A DNA stretch of 64,000 bases from Tethya wilhelma (lineage: Eukaryota > Porifera > Demospongiae > Tethyida > Tethyidae): NCBI GenBank assembly GCA_964030475.1, contig CAXIPT010000014.1:157822-221821 (forward strand), read 5' to 3'. Below the pieces are notes generated by a model. That model did not search any database, was not told where the DNA came from, and saw nothing but the letters and a program-made list of their open reading frames with translations. Of this stretch, positions 44,706-59,272 are shown piece by piece (position 1 is the first letter of the stretch; the number at the start of each line of letters is the position of its first letter). The position numbers and the translations under genes are program-made.

Positions 44706-46129
44706 GCCTAGAATCATGTCTACAGTACGTACAGATTGGCTATAAGTAAGACGCTCTAACAGACTCACTTTCTTTTCTTAGATGAGACCTCTTTCCAGGA
44801 GCTCTTGAGTCTGTAGATGGCAGTGCATTGGAGACCACCAAGAACGGCTTTAAGGGAGTTGAAGTTACGTAGAGAGTAGCACTTGCTTGCAATCTGAGGG
44901 GAGAAAAAGAGATGTCACCATCTGGAGTCTCAGAAATGCCTATAATATTTGGTGATCCCAGAATGAGTCAACAATTGAGGCATTTGATTGCATGGAACAG
45001 GAGTTGCTACTATTTAGGGCAAGTGCCATGAAAAAGAAAACACAGCTATAGGCTCACAGAGATGGACATAGCTTTAAGCTCACGGAGGTTGACACAGGCT
45101 CATAGAGGTGAAGACAGCTATAGGCTCACAGAGGTGAACGCAGCTATAGGCTCACAGAGGTGAACGCAGCTATAGGCTCACAGAGGTGAAGGCAGCTATA
45201 GGCTCACAGAGGTGAAGACAGCTATAGGCTCACAGAGGTGAAGGCAGCTATAGGCTCACAGAGGTGAAGACAGCTATAGGCTCACAGAGGTGAAGACAGC
45301 TATAGGCTCACAAAGGCGGACACAGGAAAGAGGTCACTCAAAGGGAAAACAAATGATCTCAGTCATATGGCCTCTGAGTCAGGAGAGGTCTCAAATAGTA
45401 TTGTCAATCTGAACAAAGGAGTATGGTTTCAAAGAAGTATGCACATGACATTGTACATTAAACCAACCTTAATGTAAGCTGTGATGACCTTTGCCCTTGC
45501 CTGAGGGGTAATCTCTTTCAGGATTTCAGAAGAAACAAGCAAAGCAAGTTGGTTGAAGGCACGTACCATTGACATGACATTGGGAGCTTGCTGTTCCTGT
45601 GTGTGTGTGTGTGTGCACGTTTATAGTTTTAATGACAAGTAACACCTTGAGTACATATCTACCTTATTTTAATATCTCAACGATAAACGAGCAAAGTGTA
45701 TGACCGAACCATATAGTACATTCCAACTGTGCCAGTCTCTGGTGCATTATGATGAGTATTCTAGTACACTAAGTCTACTGCACGCTTGCCATTTGCAGTA
45801 GCTTGGCAACAACAAAGAGACAATAGAACAGCAACTATCACAGGTGGTGGTCAACTGACCTACCACCTGGTAGGGTAATTACGTCTCTTTATCACCAGCA
45901 GAAAAACCTAATGAGATTCAAAACTGTTGCTAAGGTGACCCATGGAGTTATTATGGCCCTGTTTACTAGAAGCCACTTCTACTATCTCATGATCTCCATT
46001 CTGGGTGCTTCAGGAGATGAGACAAGCCAGTCTTGCTAAGGCTTTACACCCACAACATAGGAGTGTGCACATGTGTACACTCAGTACACCCACCATCAGT
46101 GAGCTGATGTCATCCATGTCATGACATGT

Positions 46130-46217
<88 letters not shown>

Positions 46218-46947
46218 NNNNNNNNNNNNNNNNNNNNNNNNNNNNNNNNNNNNNNNNNNNNNNNNNNNNNNNNNNNNNNNNNNNNNNNNNNNNNNNNNNN
46301 NNNNNNNNNNNNNNNNNNNNNNNNNNNNNNNNNNNNNNNNNNNNNNNNNNNNNNNNNNNNNNNNNNNNNNNNNNNNNNNNNNNNNNNNNNNNNNNNNNNN
46401 NNNNNNNNNNNNNNNNNNNNNNNNNNNNNNNNNNNNNNNNNNNNNNNNNNNNNNNNNNNNNNNNNNNNNNNNNNNNNNNNNNNNNNNNNNNNNNNNNNNN
46501 NNNNNNNNNNNNNNNNNNNNNNNNNNNNNNNNNNNNNNNNNNNNNNNNNNNNNNNNNNNNNNNNNNNNNNNNNNNNNNNNNNNNNNNNNNNNNNNNNNNN
46601 NNNNNNNNNNNNNNNNNNNNNNNNNNNNNNNNNNNNNNNNNNNNNNNNNNNNNNNNNNNNNNNNNNNNNNNNNNNNNNNNNNNNNNNNNNNNNNNNNNNN
46701 NNNNNNNNNNNNNNNNNNNNNNNNNNNNNNNNNNNNNNNNNNNNNNNNNNNNNNNNNNNNNNNNNNNNNNNNNNNNNNNNNNNNNNNNNNNNNNNNNNNN
46801 NNNNNNNNNNNNNNNNNNNNNNNNNNNNNNNNNNNNNNNNNNNNNNNNNNNNNNNNNNNNNNNNNNNNNNNNNNNNNNNNNNNNNNNNNNNNNNNNNNNN
46901 NNNNNNNNNNNNNNNNNNNNNNNNNNNNNNNNNNNNNNNNNNNNNNN

Positions 46948-47014
<67 letters not shown>

Positions 47015-50000
47015 TGTGTGTGTGTGTGTGTGTGTGTGCTATGTGCTTGGTTGGTTGGTCAAAATTAATTTAAATTTTAAGGCGTAGTGTTTGTGTACTT
47101 GTGTAATGCTAAAATAACTATTGAATTCCTCCCCCAAAGAAAGATGGTACTAGCAATTTGTGTACAATATACAGCGTACAAACACTTCAATCTCTCTTCC
47201 CCTAGAACTGTACACAAATGCCTCACGCTAACCTTAATGGCGGACGAAGACTGCCATCTTCTGTGAAACATTCTGAGAAGACGAGGAGACTTTGATGCCA
47301 GCTTGTTGGGGAGCATGGGACTGCTGGGAGCAGTCTGGCCTTGAGAGGGGGGACCTGGGGAGACACATAACCAGACAGAATGATTTTTGAGTTAGTTTGA
47401 CAATCAACCCCACTTTTTTTTCCTTGTCTGGTAATTAAATGAAGGGAAGGCGTGCATGGACTATAACAACTTCAATACCACTGAGTATCACTCACTAGTT
47501 ACTACCACCTTTTAGCAATCATGACAGCCCATAGCACATAAACAAGGCTCTCTCGGTCTCACTAGTGCAGTCATAGTGGGATACAAACCTTATATATAGT
47601 CACACTTCTTGTGATGCAACACGTACAAACTACTATTGGCATATTAACACCATAGAACAATGACTCCATTAACAATCATTATGTCTAATAAAGCAAGTAT
47701 GAACACTAAATTCATCAAACCACTGCACGATGCAAAGAATGCTATTCAGCTTCAATACACACATGACTATTCACAATGTGAATATACACATCATACATAT
47801 AGTAGCTACAATACTTGAGCTTTAGTACTGCGAGTGAAATTAGATTCTTGGACCATTGGAAATATGATCCTACACATACATCTGTCTCGGTGGCTGCCGA
47901 ATGTTTATACACACACTTGACCCGAATTGTATATGTAGATCACATTATCACCATATGCACACACCTGCATACTACAACATTATAATTATTATACTTGCAC
48001 ATTTCACACACACATACCGCAGCAGGCACATGTACAATAAATGCAAACACAGTAGTTAACATGAAGCATAGCTGCATGCATGAACACACACACACCTACA
48101 GTTGTAAGAAGATACATACATTTGTTTACAGGTTCCATGTATACCTACAACAAACAGAGTGTGCACAGAACAACTCGCACATAAAGCATAACTCTAAAAG
48201 CAGCAATTAACAGTCATGCCTAATGTACACAGGTGAAAAGAGCTGCCTGAAAGGTTTTAACAAAAGACACACAACGGTGTTCAACAAATCAACAGCAATA
48301 AACACCATTAGGAACTGTTCAGTAAAAGGTGAGCAGTGAATGAGTGCGTGATATCAGTTACAGTCTAATGTATCATTAAAGCTGTAACAGTGAACAAAAA
48401 TTAATCTTCAGAACATAGTTTCAGATACAGTGTACATGACATTACACAGAAACAGATCACCTATCCACTGACACTTATCATTGAGCTTGCTGAGTAAAGG
48501 AGCATTAATTCAGTGGAGATATCTTGCAGCCTCTGATGGGAACTAAAGCACTTGTACCACTGATAAACTAGCTACTACAAACGTTAGAATAGCAGTGAAA
48601 TGACCATCCCATAAGATTTAAGATTTGGACACAATAAGTGCGATGAATTCTACAGAGCTCTAACTAAAGAGCCATCTAAGCTAGAGCTCTACAAGAACAG
48701 ATCACCCCATAAGAATGTGGCACAGGTATTCGAACATGAAGCAGCCAAGGGATACAAGAGTGCACCATATGTGAACAACACCATATGGCATACTTGCTCA
48801 GCCCTTATTGTCAGATCACCCAATTGAAAAGACCAAATTTGACCATGTACCAGCACTGTGAATAGCTCAACAGTAGGATTGTGAAAGAGCAATACAGAGT
48901 AGTAATGGTACGATGGTATATTATATAGTCTACAGGAACAACTTGTAGATTCTGTACATGTCCGGTTAGAAAATAAACTTTTATTTCTAAGTGTGCCAAC
49001 TCTCCCTCTCACAACAGCAGTGAAAACAACAGTAGAGTAGCTGGTTGTAAGTGGGTGCTAGGTAACCCACAATGTGGAAAAGATATCCCAAACAAAGGAC
49101 ATCAGGAGATGGAAATGACCACACTGGAGTAGAGGAACACAATGAAAAAACAAACAGACCGCTTGTTTGCATGACTCAATCCCAGATCCAAGCTCAGCAG
49201 TGTTTACAAATCAGGTGATGACACAAACATAACTTTATGTCCAACCACCTCATGTCTGTACATCCAACCCAAACTGGGAGTATGTTCCATGTGTGTGAAA
49301 ATATTGTGACCAAGCAATGCAGCTCACTTGTATGGACAATAGTGCAATACTAATCAGAAAAAATTAAAGAAATGCTACCAAAGCAGTGATGATGAAGTTA
49401 CATGTAACTGGTACATGGTACGATTGCTACACTGTAAGACTTCAAGATATCTTATCCACACAGAGCTACACTTTGTTCACTAGTGGTTTAGTTGAGCAAC
49501 TGTAACTAGCAGAATGAAGATATGGAGCACTTTCATATCAACACTACACTGTATGTCGTTCTTTCAACAAGATGCACTTCAAGAACACCCTAACAATTTC
49601 AGACAACCTAAAGGTATTTCTTCCAGCACTTAACTCAGTAGAAACTACACAGTAACAAGAACCCATTGTGCCCAGAGAACTATCAGATATATGCAATAAC
49701 TGGCACAGTGTCTTACCACTGCTGTGAAGACGTTTCATATCTCCTTTCTTGGCTCGAGGCAGAGTGGATGATGTCTTAGCAGAGGCAGGAGAGGTAGAGG
49801 GTGTGACCACCTCCATATGCTCAACTTCAGAAACACTATTCCTGAAATCCACAACACAATATTTTAATAACAATCAACACCCAAACACATTCACACACAC
49901 ACTTGCATAAATCACTGACAGTCTGCCATGTACTGTACACATCATAAAGTGACTCACCTTTGTGATGGTGGTGTTTCACTGAGATGAGATGGCGACCCAG

Positions 50001-51312
50001 AGGGTGGGCTTGCACTGACGGACTCTGACACCTGCTCCTCACTCACATTAGAATCAGAGGGGGTGTGCTGACTGGAGGAGCTTCGGCTAAACCTCGGGGA
50101 GTACTTCCATTTGCGATTGCGAATCTGCATGTGTCGAAACCTGGAACTTAGAAATTCCGATTTGTCTGATGGACAGTGGGTGAGTGGGTTCAGTCCACCT
50201 GCAGATGTGTCTCCATTGCACATCGGTGAGCTCTTCATGTTGTTGAGCTCTGAAGCAGACACGCTAGTCTTGCGTTGGGTCTCTTCTTCTTCATCATCCC
50301 CCACATTGCCACAAGACACCGCTCTATCTCGAACAAGACGATCACTTGCTGAACGAAGTATTTTGTGTCTTGCTGTCTGGAAGTCGAGACGAAGACTTCC
50401 ACGGTGGTCTTTAGTCATCCTAAAGACATCCAAGTCATCTTGGAGCTGAGATCGGCCTCTTCCATCGCACTTGGAAGAGGAGTTATCTTTATCTTCATCA
50501 ATCTGGACAATAACAGCTGCTGGCTCAACATAATTATTCACAGCTGTCATATGGATGAGTGGTCCCGGCATGTCATCATCCGACACATCATCATCATCTT
50601 GATCCTTGGAACAAACACGAGACTCGATGTTACTGCTACTGAGCCTCTCCAAAGGAAATGTTCTTGTTTGAGCTACTGGGCTAGTGGGGGATGTTAACTT
50701 GTAGCTTGACTTGGGCTTACTCAGCAATGTTGTTGAACTTGTGGTATAAAACCCATTGACTAGTCCTTTTTGTTGAGGATAGCCACTCAGTTCCTTTGGT
50801 CTTACAACTTGACTGGAGCACTCTCCATTGAGTTGGGAGTGTGTAGCAGTAGGCACATGCACGCTATCTTTGCTCCTGTGCAATTCAGCAACCCAGTCTT
50901 TCACACTCACTACAGTTGATTGGGAATTTTCCAACTGGTAAACGTACTTTAGAACTGTACTTGGTACTTCAGCTTGCATGGCGTTGACGATTTGAGGATG
51001 CTGAGAGAAAACAGTATTCTTCAGATTATGCCTTCTCACAAGAGAATAATGTCCGTACGGCTTTTTCTTGAGCACTAAAAGTTCTCCACTTGTAGTCAGA
51101 AACAACTCCACAGAATTCTGTGATTCAACGACTGAATTGGCTCTGAGTTCAGTAAATGAACCTGAGAGAAGCAGCTTTGAATTCTTCAACACTTTCTCAC
51201 TGATATCTTCACCAGAAGACGACCGAGTCGATGGAAGCGTTTTCTCACATCCTATCGTCATGGCAGCCGGAGCGTCTACTACGGTGGTCGTGTGAGTAAA
51301 GCTTGTTCTCAT
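42275..51312 (-). CDS. CDC25-type RasGEF, eight exons with exon 4 misplaced at 10037-10264
   Basis: A guanine-nucleotide exchange factor for a Ras-family GTPase. Local exons: 51312-49958 (ATG start), 49841-49717, 47354-47233, then the N gap, 45596-45468, 44893-44769, 44081-43955, 43681-42275 (TGA). Every junction is GT-AG and in phase. Adding the displaced exon gives 1205 residues. Residues 1-534 are Ser-rich and low-complexity, with a possible PH-like stretch near 45-120 (SVELFLTTSGELLVLKKK). The RasGEF core (about 582-737) shows AFNQLALLVSSEIL, RNFNSLKAVLGGLQ and PFIPFLGQFLTK. No REM domain is evident. The core stops at FLTK, about 40-60 residues short of typical RasGEF ends, and runs into a long acidic/Ser-rich tail with a basic RRSKSCSNSARVKTK patch. 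The subfamily is unresolved. Confidence 0.9.
44636..44701. repeat. (CA)n microsatellite
   Basis: About 32 CA units with one CG interruption, in a RasGEF intron. Confidence 0.95.
45042..45322. repeat. 26-bp minisatellite in RasGEF intron
   Basis: Eight head-to-tail units (starts at 45115, 45141, 45167, 45193, 45219, 45245, 45271, 45297) share CAGCTATAGGCTCACAGAGG and end GTGAAGA, GTGAAGG or GTGAACG. About three degenerate units precede them. Four units recur at 7984-8087 on the misplaced contig. Confidence 0.95.
46129..47038. repeat. (TG)n tract interrupted by a 730-N gap (46218-46947)
   Basis: TG runs border both sides of the N block, so the assembly broke in the microsatellite. Frames running across it are artefacts. 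The missing sequence appears to be on the contig at 7984-10442. Confidence 0.95.
47355..49716 (-). other. RasGEF intron 2
   Basis: A 2.4-kb AT-rich intron. Exon 2 and exon 3 join in phase across it, and I see no additional exon or element with paired ends. Confidence 0.5.
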
Positions 51313-52002
51313 ATGTACGAACTCCAGAGTAATATATTACTAGAATACTACAAACTATTAGATATATACAGTAGACGGTAATTATCTATAACATAAACAG
51401 TACAAATGATTTTTAACACTTTCGTCCAACAAATTTAGCCACAACCCGCAAAGGAATGCATGCTGCGCGCGCGCACTTAATAGACCTTAAATTTGCGAAT
51501 TAATATTCGCGCAAAACAGCGCACGTGCGCGCAGTAGGTGTGGCGCATGGCATGCATGCATGCATGCGATATGCATGCAGCTCAGATACAGAGCTGCTGC
51601 ACATGTACATACAGTACTGGAATCAGGATAGTCAATAGGTAGGACGTAACACTTTACCTAGCTAGCTAAAGGTGTGGTAGATGCTAGCGGCAGTTGAACA
51701 TGAATGCTGGTATTATCTACAGATCTGAGAGGTAAAATTGATTCAATGTTGCATCACTAAGCTGTTCAATTGCAACAATGCCATGATCCCTGACAACCAA
51801 TCATAGATAATAACACCACGCAGGCATCAATGCATCGTTGGTGTGAAAAAGTACATAGGATATTTATACATCATTATAAAAATCACAAAAATAATTAATG
51901 ACATTAAAAATTCAATGTAACACAGTTGCTCACTTATGATTGTCAATTATGTATATTAAAAGTGACACTGCATGCATGCTAACCGGGCATGAAACTGAAT
52001 CA
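51313..52002 (-). promoter_or_regulatory. RasGEF promoter region and MICAL 3' flank
   Basis: A CpG-rich core at about 51465-51545 (GCGCGCGCGCAC, TTCGCGCAAAA, GCACGTGCGCGC) lies 150-230 bp upstream of the RasGEF ATG and is probably its promoter. TTCGCGC resembles an E2F site and GCACGTGC contains an E-box. The rest is AT-rich with ATGCATGC runs. Confidence 0.5.
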
Positions 52003-55000
52003 CTACTTTTGTCCCAAGAACCAAGACACTACTCGTGATCTTCTTTTCTCCTTCTTGTTCAAAATGGCCTCCACCCTATCCTCTGGAGCGGCTGGAGCAG
52101 AGGGACGACGACCTCTGAACACATCATCAGAGTCAGAAACATGCTCAAAACCTACAATATTGTGATTGACATTACAAATAGGGAAATATCATGATACATT
52201 CTTATTGTGAAAGACTTGTAATATACAACTTACTTGCATCACTATCAGAGTCTTGCTTACTACTGCCATAGCGTACATCCAACATACTGCCTGTAGTCTC
52301 ATCTTCTTCTAACTCCCTGTAAGCACAGGATCAGCTCAATCTTTCTCTCTCTCACACACACACATATACACACACGCACACACACACACACATACACACA
52401 CACACACACCCCTCCCCACTCACACACCTGATTCTCTCCTCTTCAGCTTGCATAACAATTTCATGTCTTTCTTCAACAATTTTGATCTTGGCTTCACAGA
52501 GCTCATCAAATCTTTGCTCTTCTTCTGGAGATAATTTACCTATATAGGTCAAACAAACCGAACAAATATCAACTTCTCGTACCAACTATCACAGGTACAA
52601 GAAGATTCTTCCGAGTTTTGGGTACAACAGTTATAATTATCAAAGAAACTTCAATCCTGAGTCAAACTTAGAGTCACATGTAAGAGAAATGGGCCCTCAG
52701 ATTAACTCTGACAAATGCAGCTACACCAGCTACATAACAGTTAGTTTGCTTGGTATTAGTTGCCAGGGATTTGTCTCCTACTAGCATAGGGATTGTGAAT
52801 ACAGAAATCTAGCTGATTGAGTTTCAGGCAGTGGTTCTTGGTAAGTTGCTTTCGTTAACAGCTACTCTAGATACTTGCATAATGAAGGTCATTATTAATA
52901 ATATTATTATAGGATCAGAATTTTCCACAGCAAGAACATCCACACCCACAATTTGATAATGATGACCTTGACCTACAACAAGTTACAGCTAGCCTCAGTA
53001 GGAAGTTTGTTGGTAACATGACTAGTGGAGGACGGGGCTTGCATTGCCTGGGAGTGAGGCTCACTCAATGGTTTATACTACCATGGGCTCTCTTATCTGA
53101 GAGAACTGACCCTCCAAGCAGTTTGAACAGCTAATATTCTATTAGCACAAACATTAATTTTAGTGTGTCTACAAGACATTTGGCAGGTCTATTCCTAATA
53201 TGCATACCAAAAAAAATATATAGTCTAATCAGGTGAAATGATTGTGCTTACCACAGATGGATGATATTTCATTTAGTTCTTTGTCTATTTCGTACTGTCT
53301 GTCTTCAAGTTCAAGTTCTTTCATCCTGAAGTCATGATAGCATTCATTAGATCTCATGTATCAAGCAATGAAATAAACTTTGAAATGTATTATATAATAA
53401 TTGTCAGATACGGAAACTACACGTGTAGATGGAATGACTGTTAGATAAGAATTCTGCACGAGTGTACTAATGACTACCACAATGCTTAGTACAGTCTACC
53501 GTATAGCGGGAAATTTTCGTGGGGGAAAATTTTTTTGCGAATTTCGCGGTTTGGCAGCTTTCCGTGAAAATTTTCCCCCATGAAATTTGTAAGGTACGAG
53601 GTCGTCACGTATTGTTGAGATGCAATCCACGAAAATTTTCCCTGCAAATTTCTATCTAAGACGAAAACGCAAAAATTTTCCCCAACGAAAAATTCCCACT
53701 ATATGGTATGTGGCATGTTAGGGGTAATAAAAAAAGGGTCTATCAGTGATTCCATTACAATTAAAACTTGAACAGGGTGCTCTGTGATATTCATTGAAGT
53801 TTAATCTAATTATGACTCAAACCTCCCTAGCATATGCTGAGCTGGGTGGCTCAATTTGGGGGCCACTCTAGCTGTTCACAATTGACAAGAGTGGGAAATC
53901 ACTGGACTATACTTAGAAGGATTCTGAAGCTACTCAACTAGCAGACTTATAGACTTACTTCAAGCTCAATTCAGCAGTCTTTCTAACCAGTCCATTCCTT
54001 TCATTCACTAAGTTTAGCCACGACTTCATGAACTGATCTTCCTGGGAAGCTGAGGAGAGATAGATATTATGTCAAGTAAAAGTCATTAATTGATATGCAG
54101 AAATAAAATAAATGCAAGGGTTTATTCTTAATTGTGGAGCTCCATAATTCTGTCTTCATAATCATAATGCATGCTAAACCGGGCCCATGCATATCAACAG
54201 AGAGAAGATAGACACACAATATCTCTGTGATCTAGGAAAGGGGTGCTAAGGATTATAATACAGCACTCAACCAACATGCAGGAGGTCTGGAAGTAAGGGC
54301 TAATTTAATTTGACTGTTTGTTGACGTACTGTCTTCAACATCCCTGAGGACTTGCTCAATGTGCCTTCCCACTTCCTCTAGTTCTTCGTACTGCCTCTCC
54401 AGTAAACTCATCTCACGCTGAGTGGACTGAGCCTCATGTAATCTCTGCTGACGTTTACGCCTTTCCTGTAATTACAATAAGACATATGGACCTAGGTCAA
54501 CTATGAACGTACATAATATATGCATGACCACTGAGATAATATCAATTTAGGCTATGGAATTGGTAGCATTGTGATCCTACCTGAATGGCCACATCGGTGT
54601 TTCCATAATTATCAATCATCATTGGACGTGCTATGCTCTGCTGACCACGATTTCCACGGTGGGGCTTTCTCTGGACACGACCAGTTGTTTGAAACGAACC
54701 TAAACAGAATCAGTAGACCATCATTACTTGAACCAAACATGGGTCTCTTTTCTGACTTACTCCTAGGTCGTAACTGTGTCACTTCCTCTGGAGGCTGTCT
54801 TCTTGTCAGTGACAAGCTCTTCCATTCGGCAGGAGTGCGTGACAATCGTTTCTGAGAGGTAGTCGGTGATGGCGTTATCTCCTCCTTTGGAGATGGCTTT
54901 ATCTCCTCCTTCGGTGCAGGAGGTGTGGCGGACAGAGGTTTGCTAGAGTCCTTGTCCTTCTTGGTTGAGTCTTTCTTGCCTTTGGCTGACGAGCCTTTCC

Positions 55001-58000
55001 TCTTGATGGATCCGGAAGACGTTTTTGGTGGTGTTCCAGTCTTTGGTGGTGTACCAGCCTCCTGACTGCTAGTGACGTCTGACTCATGTCCTTCTGAGAT
55101 TGTGATCAGGGGATTCTCAAAAGGTTGTACTTGAGTGACCGAGGGTTGTCGATTTAGAGAAGCTTTAGCTTTTTCCCTAAAATAAACATAAACAAAAAAC
55201 TACTTACTCAAGTACTGTAATTGTTAGCCTACATGCAAAGGAATATATACATGCATGTGTACATCAAAAGTAATGGTATAGAAACATACATTGCAGTTCT
55301 ACCCACATATATTATACAATGCGTAAGTTCAAATTGTAATCTTCATGTAATTTTAATTATTATAGGGAGAAACCAACATAAAATTCGCAGCATATAAAAA
55401 TATCCCGTGATACAATAAATAGTACCGTAATGTATTCTTATTGTGGCTGATGGTACTGCTTACCTTCCCTCAGCACTCAACTGTATCTCAGTGTCTCTCG
55501 CGTTGGCTTCTAGCATTTCAAATCCCTGAGACAAACGAGCAACAAGGCCTGATTTGACACCAGGTGGGCGGAGCTTGACAGGTGGATCCACCTCCATTTT
55601 AGTCTCAACTTGGAGCTTCTTGTTCAAGAATGGAGACTTAGAAACTGCAAGACAATGAAGTTATGCATCCAGCATCTTAGATAAAAAGATGCACATTTTT
55701 CTCTCTCTCTCACCCCTCCCCCCCCCCACACACATACCTTGTGTTCCTATTACTCCATTCCTAATGCTAGCAGTTGGTAGCCCCTCCTCCTTTGTTGTGG
55801 GTGGATCATTACTAGTTGTTTGCAGCTTATCTTTACTCTCAGATGAATCGTCCTTTGCGGTTGCTGCATTTTGGCTGCCCTCAGATATTGATAGCGACCT
55901 TTTGAACCAGCTGAACCATCCTTCCTTCTTTTTCTCTTTCTTCTCTTCAACAGCAGCCTCTTCCTGGTCGCTGGGAGCCGCTGGCTCCACCTCCTCCATG
56001 ATGACATCATTGTGGACGGAGGTGGGGGAAGAGATGGAAGAGGAACTGGAGCTCTTGGCACTCATACCATGGGGACTGGCCGGGGACTGCATGTGTGTAG
56101 GTAGGCATTAGAGAGAAAGATACCGTATAGTGAGAAAATTTCAAGGAGGATTTTTTTTTTTGCAGATTTGTGGTTTGACTTTAGTCCAAGAAGATTTTCA
56201 CCCACCCATTGGTAAGGGGTCATCATGTGTAAAATCATCGCTTTGGAGCACATGCACATGCACATGTAAAAAGCCTATGTTGGAGTAGAAAGCGGCTTAG
56301 CAGGTTTACACTTTACAGAACCTTGAAAATGAGTTACAAGCAAGAAGTTTCTCAACATGAAAACATATTACTTCCGGTTGTTTCTGAGTAGCCATCCACG
56401 AAAAATTTCCCTATGAATTACTATTCAAGACGAAAAGTTAATGCAAAAATTTTCCCCTTTAATAACAGTACCAACTCACATAATAGCTAACACTAGAACG
56501 ATAATTGGATGCACTGAATTCACCTTAGGGATCTGTTGATCTTGATTCAGGTCACTAGCACTACCCTCTCTCTTGGGGGCACCAGCTCGAGAGTAGTTTA
56601 TTGCCTCAGGGTTGGAGAGAAACAGTTGCCGATAATGAGTAGAACAGAAAAACTTCCCCTTTTCTCCTCCAACTCCCTTTGATAATGAGTATCCTCCGAT
56701 CTTGAGCTGACAGTTGCAGTGAGAGCAACGGAAGCAAGATCGATGGAAGAAGAGATCGTTGGCTGACATCCGTTCCATCAAGTAGACACGCTTGCCGCAA
56801 AAGTAGCAGTAGTTGCTTGAATCTCCTTGAGAAACACCAAACTGAGACACTGTAGACGGTGACCGTGGTCTAGAGGTCTTGGGAGTGCTCGTTAGGTTGT
56901 TAGCAGTGGACTGTGGCTGTATATGCCAATACATCTATAAATACGTACACCAGTCAGTTACAGTCAAACACACATACCTTTGTGGGTGTGCTGCCTGGTA
57001 ACAATCCCTCACCAGTGGGACTTGTGGGTGTGGTCACACTACTAGGACGTCTAACAATACTCTTGGTATTCCATGATCTGTGTATAAATATTGGCACAGG
57101 TATATGTTTGAGGGATCAACTCACTGAATCAGCCTAACCTTTCAACTGAAGGTGGTGAAGTAGCCAGCAACTTTGTCTTTGTTCTTCTACGGGATAAGAT
57201 TGATCTCTTCCGAGACTTTGATTTACTCTTCTTTCTTGACTTTTCACTCCCTGAGATCGATGCTGAGGGTGATGCGATGCTTTCATCTGGTGACTTGGTG
57301 TCCTCTGTTATGGAAGGTGTTGAAGGTGGAGTCTCAAAGACCGCCATTTCTTCAGGTTCACTAAGTGATACTGGTTCTTGATTCAAGAATAACTCGTAAA
57401 ACAAGCTTAGGTAAGTGAACAAAGCCAGTTTGTCAGGTTTTTTCATTTCCGTGGGTTTTATGAGACTAGAAATACCCAAGTGTTCGGCTGCAATGGAGAA
57501 TGCAAGCTTGTTGTTCTCAACAGGGTTTTTAGGTGAGAGCTCATGAAAGTTTGGACTGCAACAAGGAAGATAATCTTATTCAATGATGATAGTAATACAA
57601 GAAAAATCTATTAAATTAGTACTTCAACCAAACTTGATAAAGGCCGTTGACTCTACTAGTCACATTGATCTCATGTGATTATATCTTATGACTCTCACAT
57701 GAGCTCTGGATGATAGCGATGAATGAGAGCACACAGTGCAAGTCCACTGCTCCACGATGTGGACAGGTCCTTGATCTCAATATTGTAATCCTTGACCTGC
57801 TCTTGCAACCAGTTCTGCAGCACTTTGGGATCTTTAAGTGTGCGATTTTCTGTGAGAATTGGCAGGGCCACAAAGATCAATCACTGCAATGGCTACAAGC
57901 ACTAGTATACTAATACACAAATACCTTCAGGTTCAGCATAGTAAGCTCGATGGATGTGTCCTTTCTCTAGTAGTGGTTTACGGCTCGGAGATACAATTAC

Positions 58001-58011
58001 CTTTAGTATGT

Positions 58012-58098
<87 letters not shown>

Positions 58099-59232
58099 NT
58101 GTGTGTGTGTCAGTATAAATGAGATGTGATTGAATACCTCTGCTAGCCTTGTTCAGGTTCTCCCCTTTGACCTTACACTAAAGGTCAAAGGGAGAGCCTG
58201 GGTACAAGGCTATACCTCTGTGCTAACACACCTCTTGTTTGATTTTCTTAGTCTCTGGTAGGTTCTCTTTGTCTTCATCAACTTCCATTTTAGTGACACT
58301 TCCGTTTTTCTTCATCTCTCTTCCTGCAATTCCCCCACCAGTTGCTGAATCAGCCATAGCTGTTCTCTTTACTCTGACTGATCCCAGTCGCAGGGCCGGG
58401 CTGGGAGAGTCTTGGTCTACATCATAGAGGTACTTAATAGTGTCTGGACGGAGCTTACGGATGTGAAGATTGGGATAGCGAGTCTACAGTGTGACGAAGA
58501 TAAAAGACAATGTCAAACTGTGGATAGTTACCACACATTTTAACTGGATATAATATGCTATACCACATGACATTGTACACCACAATCACATCATTATGAC
58601 ATGCAGCTAGTAATACATACTACAAGAGCAAGGAATCATTGTTGGAAAATATTTCTATCACAAGTTAAACTTTTATTCTTGCTAATGATTGGGTAAAGAT
58701 TTTCACATAAAATACACTTTTGCTGTGTTTAATGGCTAAGGTCATCAACAAAAATTGCGAAAAATTTCCCAATTTATGTTACTGTACATGTGTTGATTGA
58801 CACTTGCCCCGCCCACCTGAGGATCAATAGTGTAGCTCTTGGTGTTTTTCTGGAGCTTCTCTGGAGTGGTCTGAGGCAGGCGCTGGAAGATACACTCCCT
58901 CTCACACAACAGGTCAATGACTCTTCTTCCTTGACCCAGGCCACGGATCAACCAGGCCGTATCCATGGCACCCAGGAACCCACGGGCAGCACCAGTACCA
59001 ATGGGCCAAAATGGCTGAGAATAAGTGTGAAAGAATCAGATCAACCAGAAGGGAGTACATGGTTAACTCAAGTTATCATGGTTCTACCTCCAGCAGTGCA
59101 TCTCCTACAAGACAGAGAAAGAGGTCCTTGCCATTTCTGTTGATTGCTCGAGCAGCGTATTCAGCCTGATGGATTGATGTGAAGTCAAAGAGAGCAACAT
59201 CAGGCTTGTTGTGATGGTTGAGCTGTATGTGA

Positions 59233-59272
<40 letters not shown>

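Noticed and set aside
45042..45322. Possible CRISPR-like array (regular 26-bp repeats)
   Set aside because: The units are head-to-tail without unique spacers, so this is a minisatellite in a eukaryotic intron.
46121..47087. Three long overlapping frames across 46121-47087
   Set aside because: They consist of Cys-Val repeats from TG dinucleotides plus 730 unknown bases; there is no real coding content.
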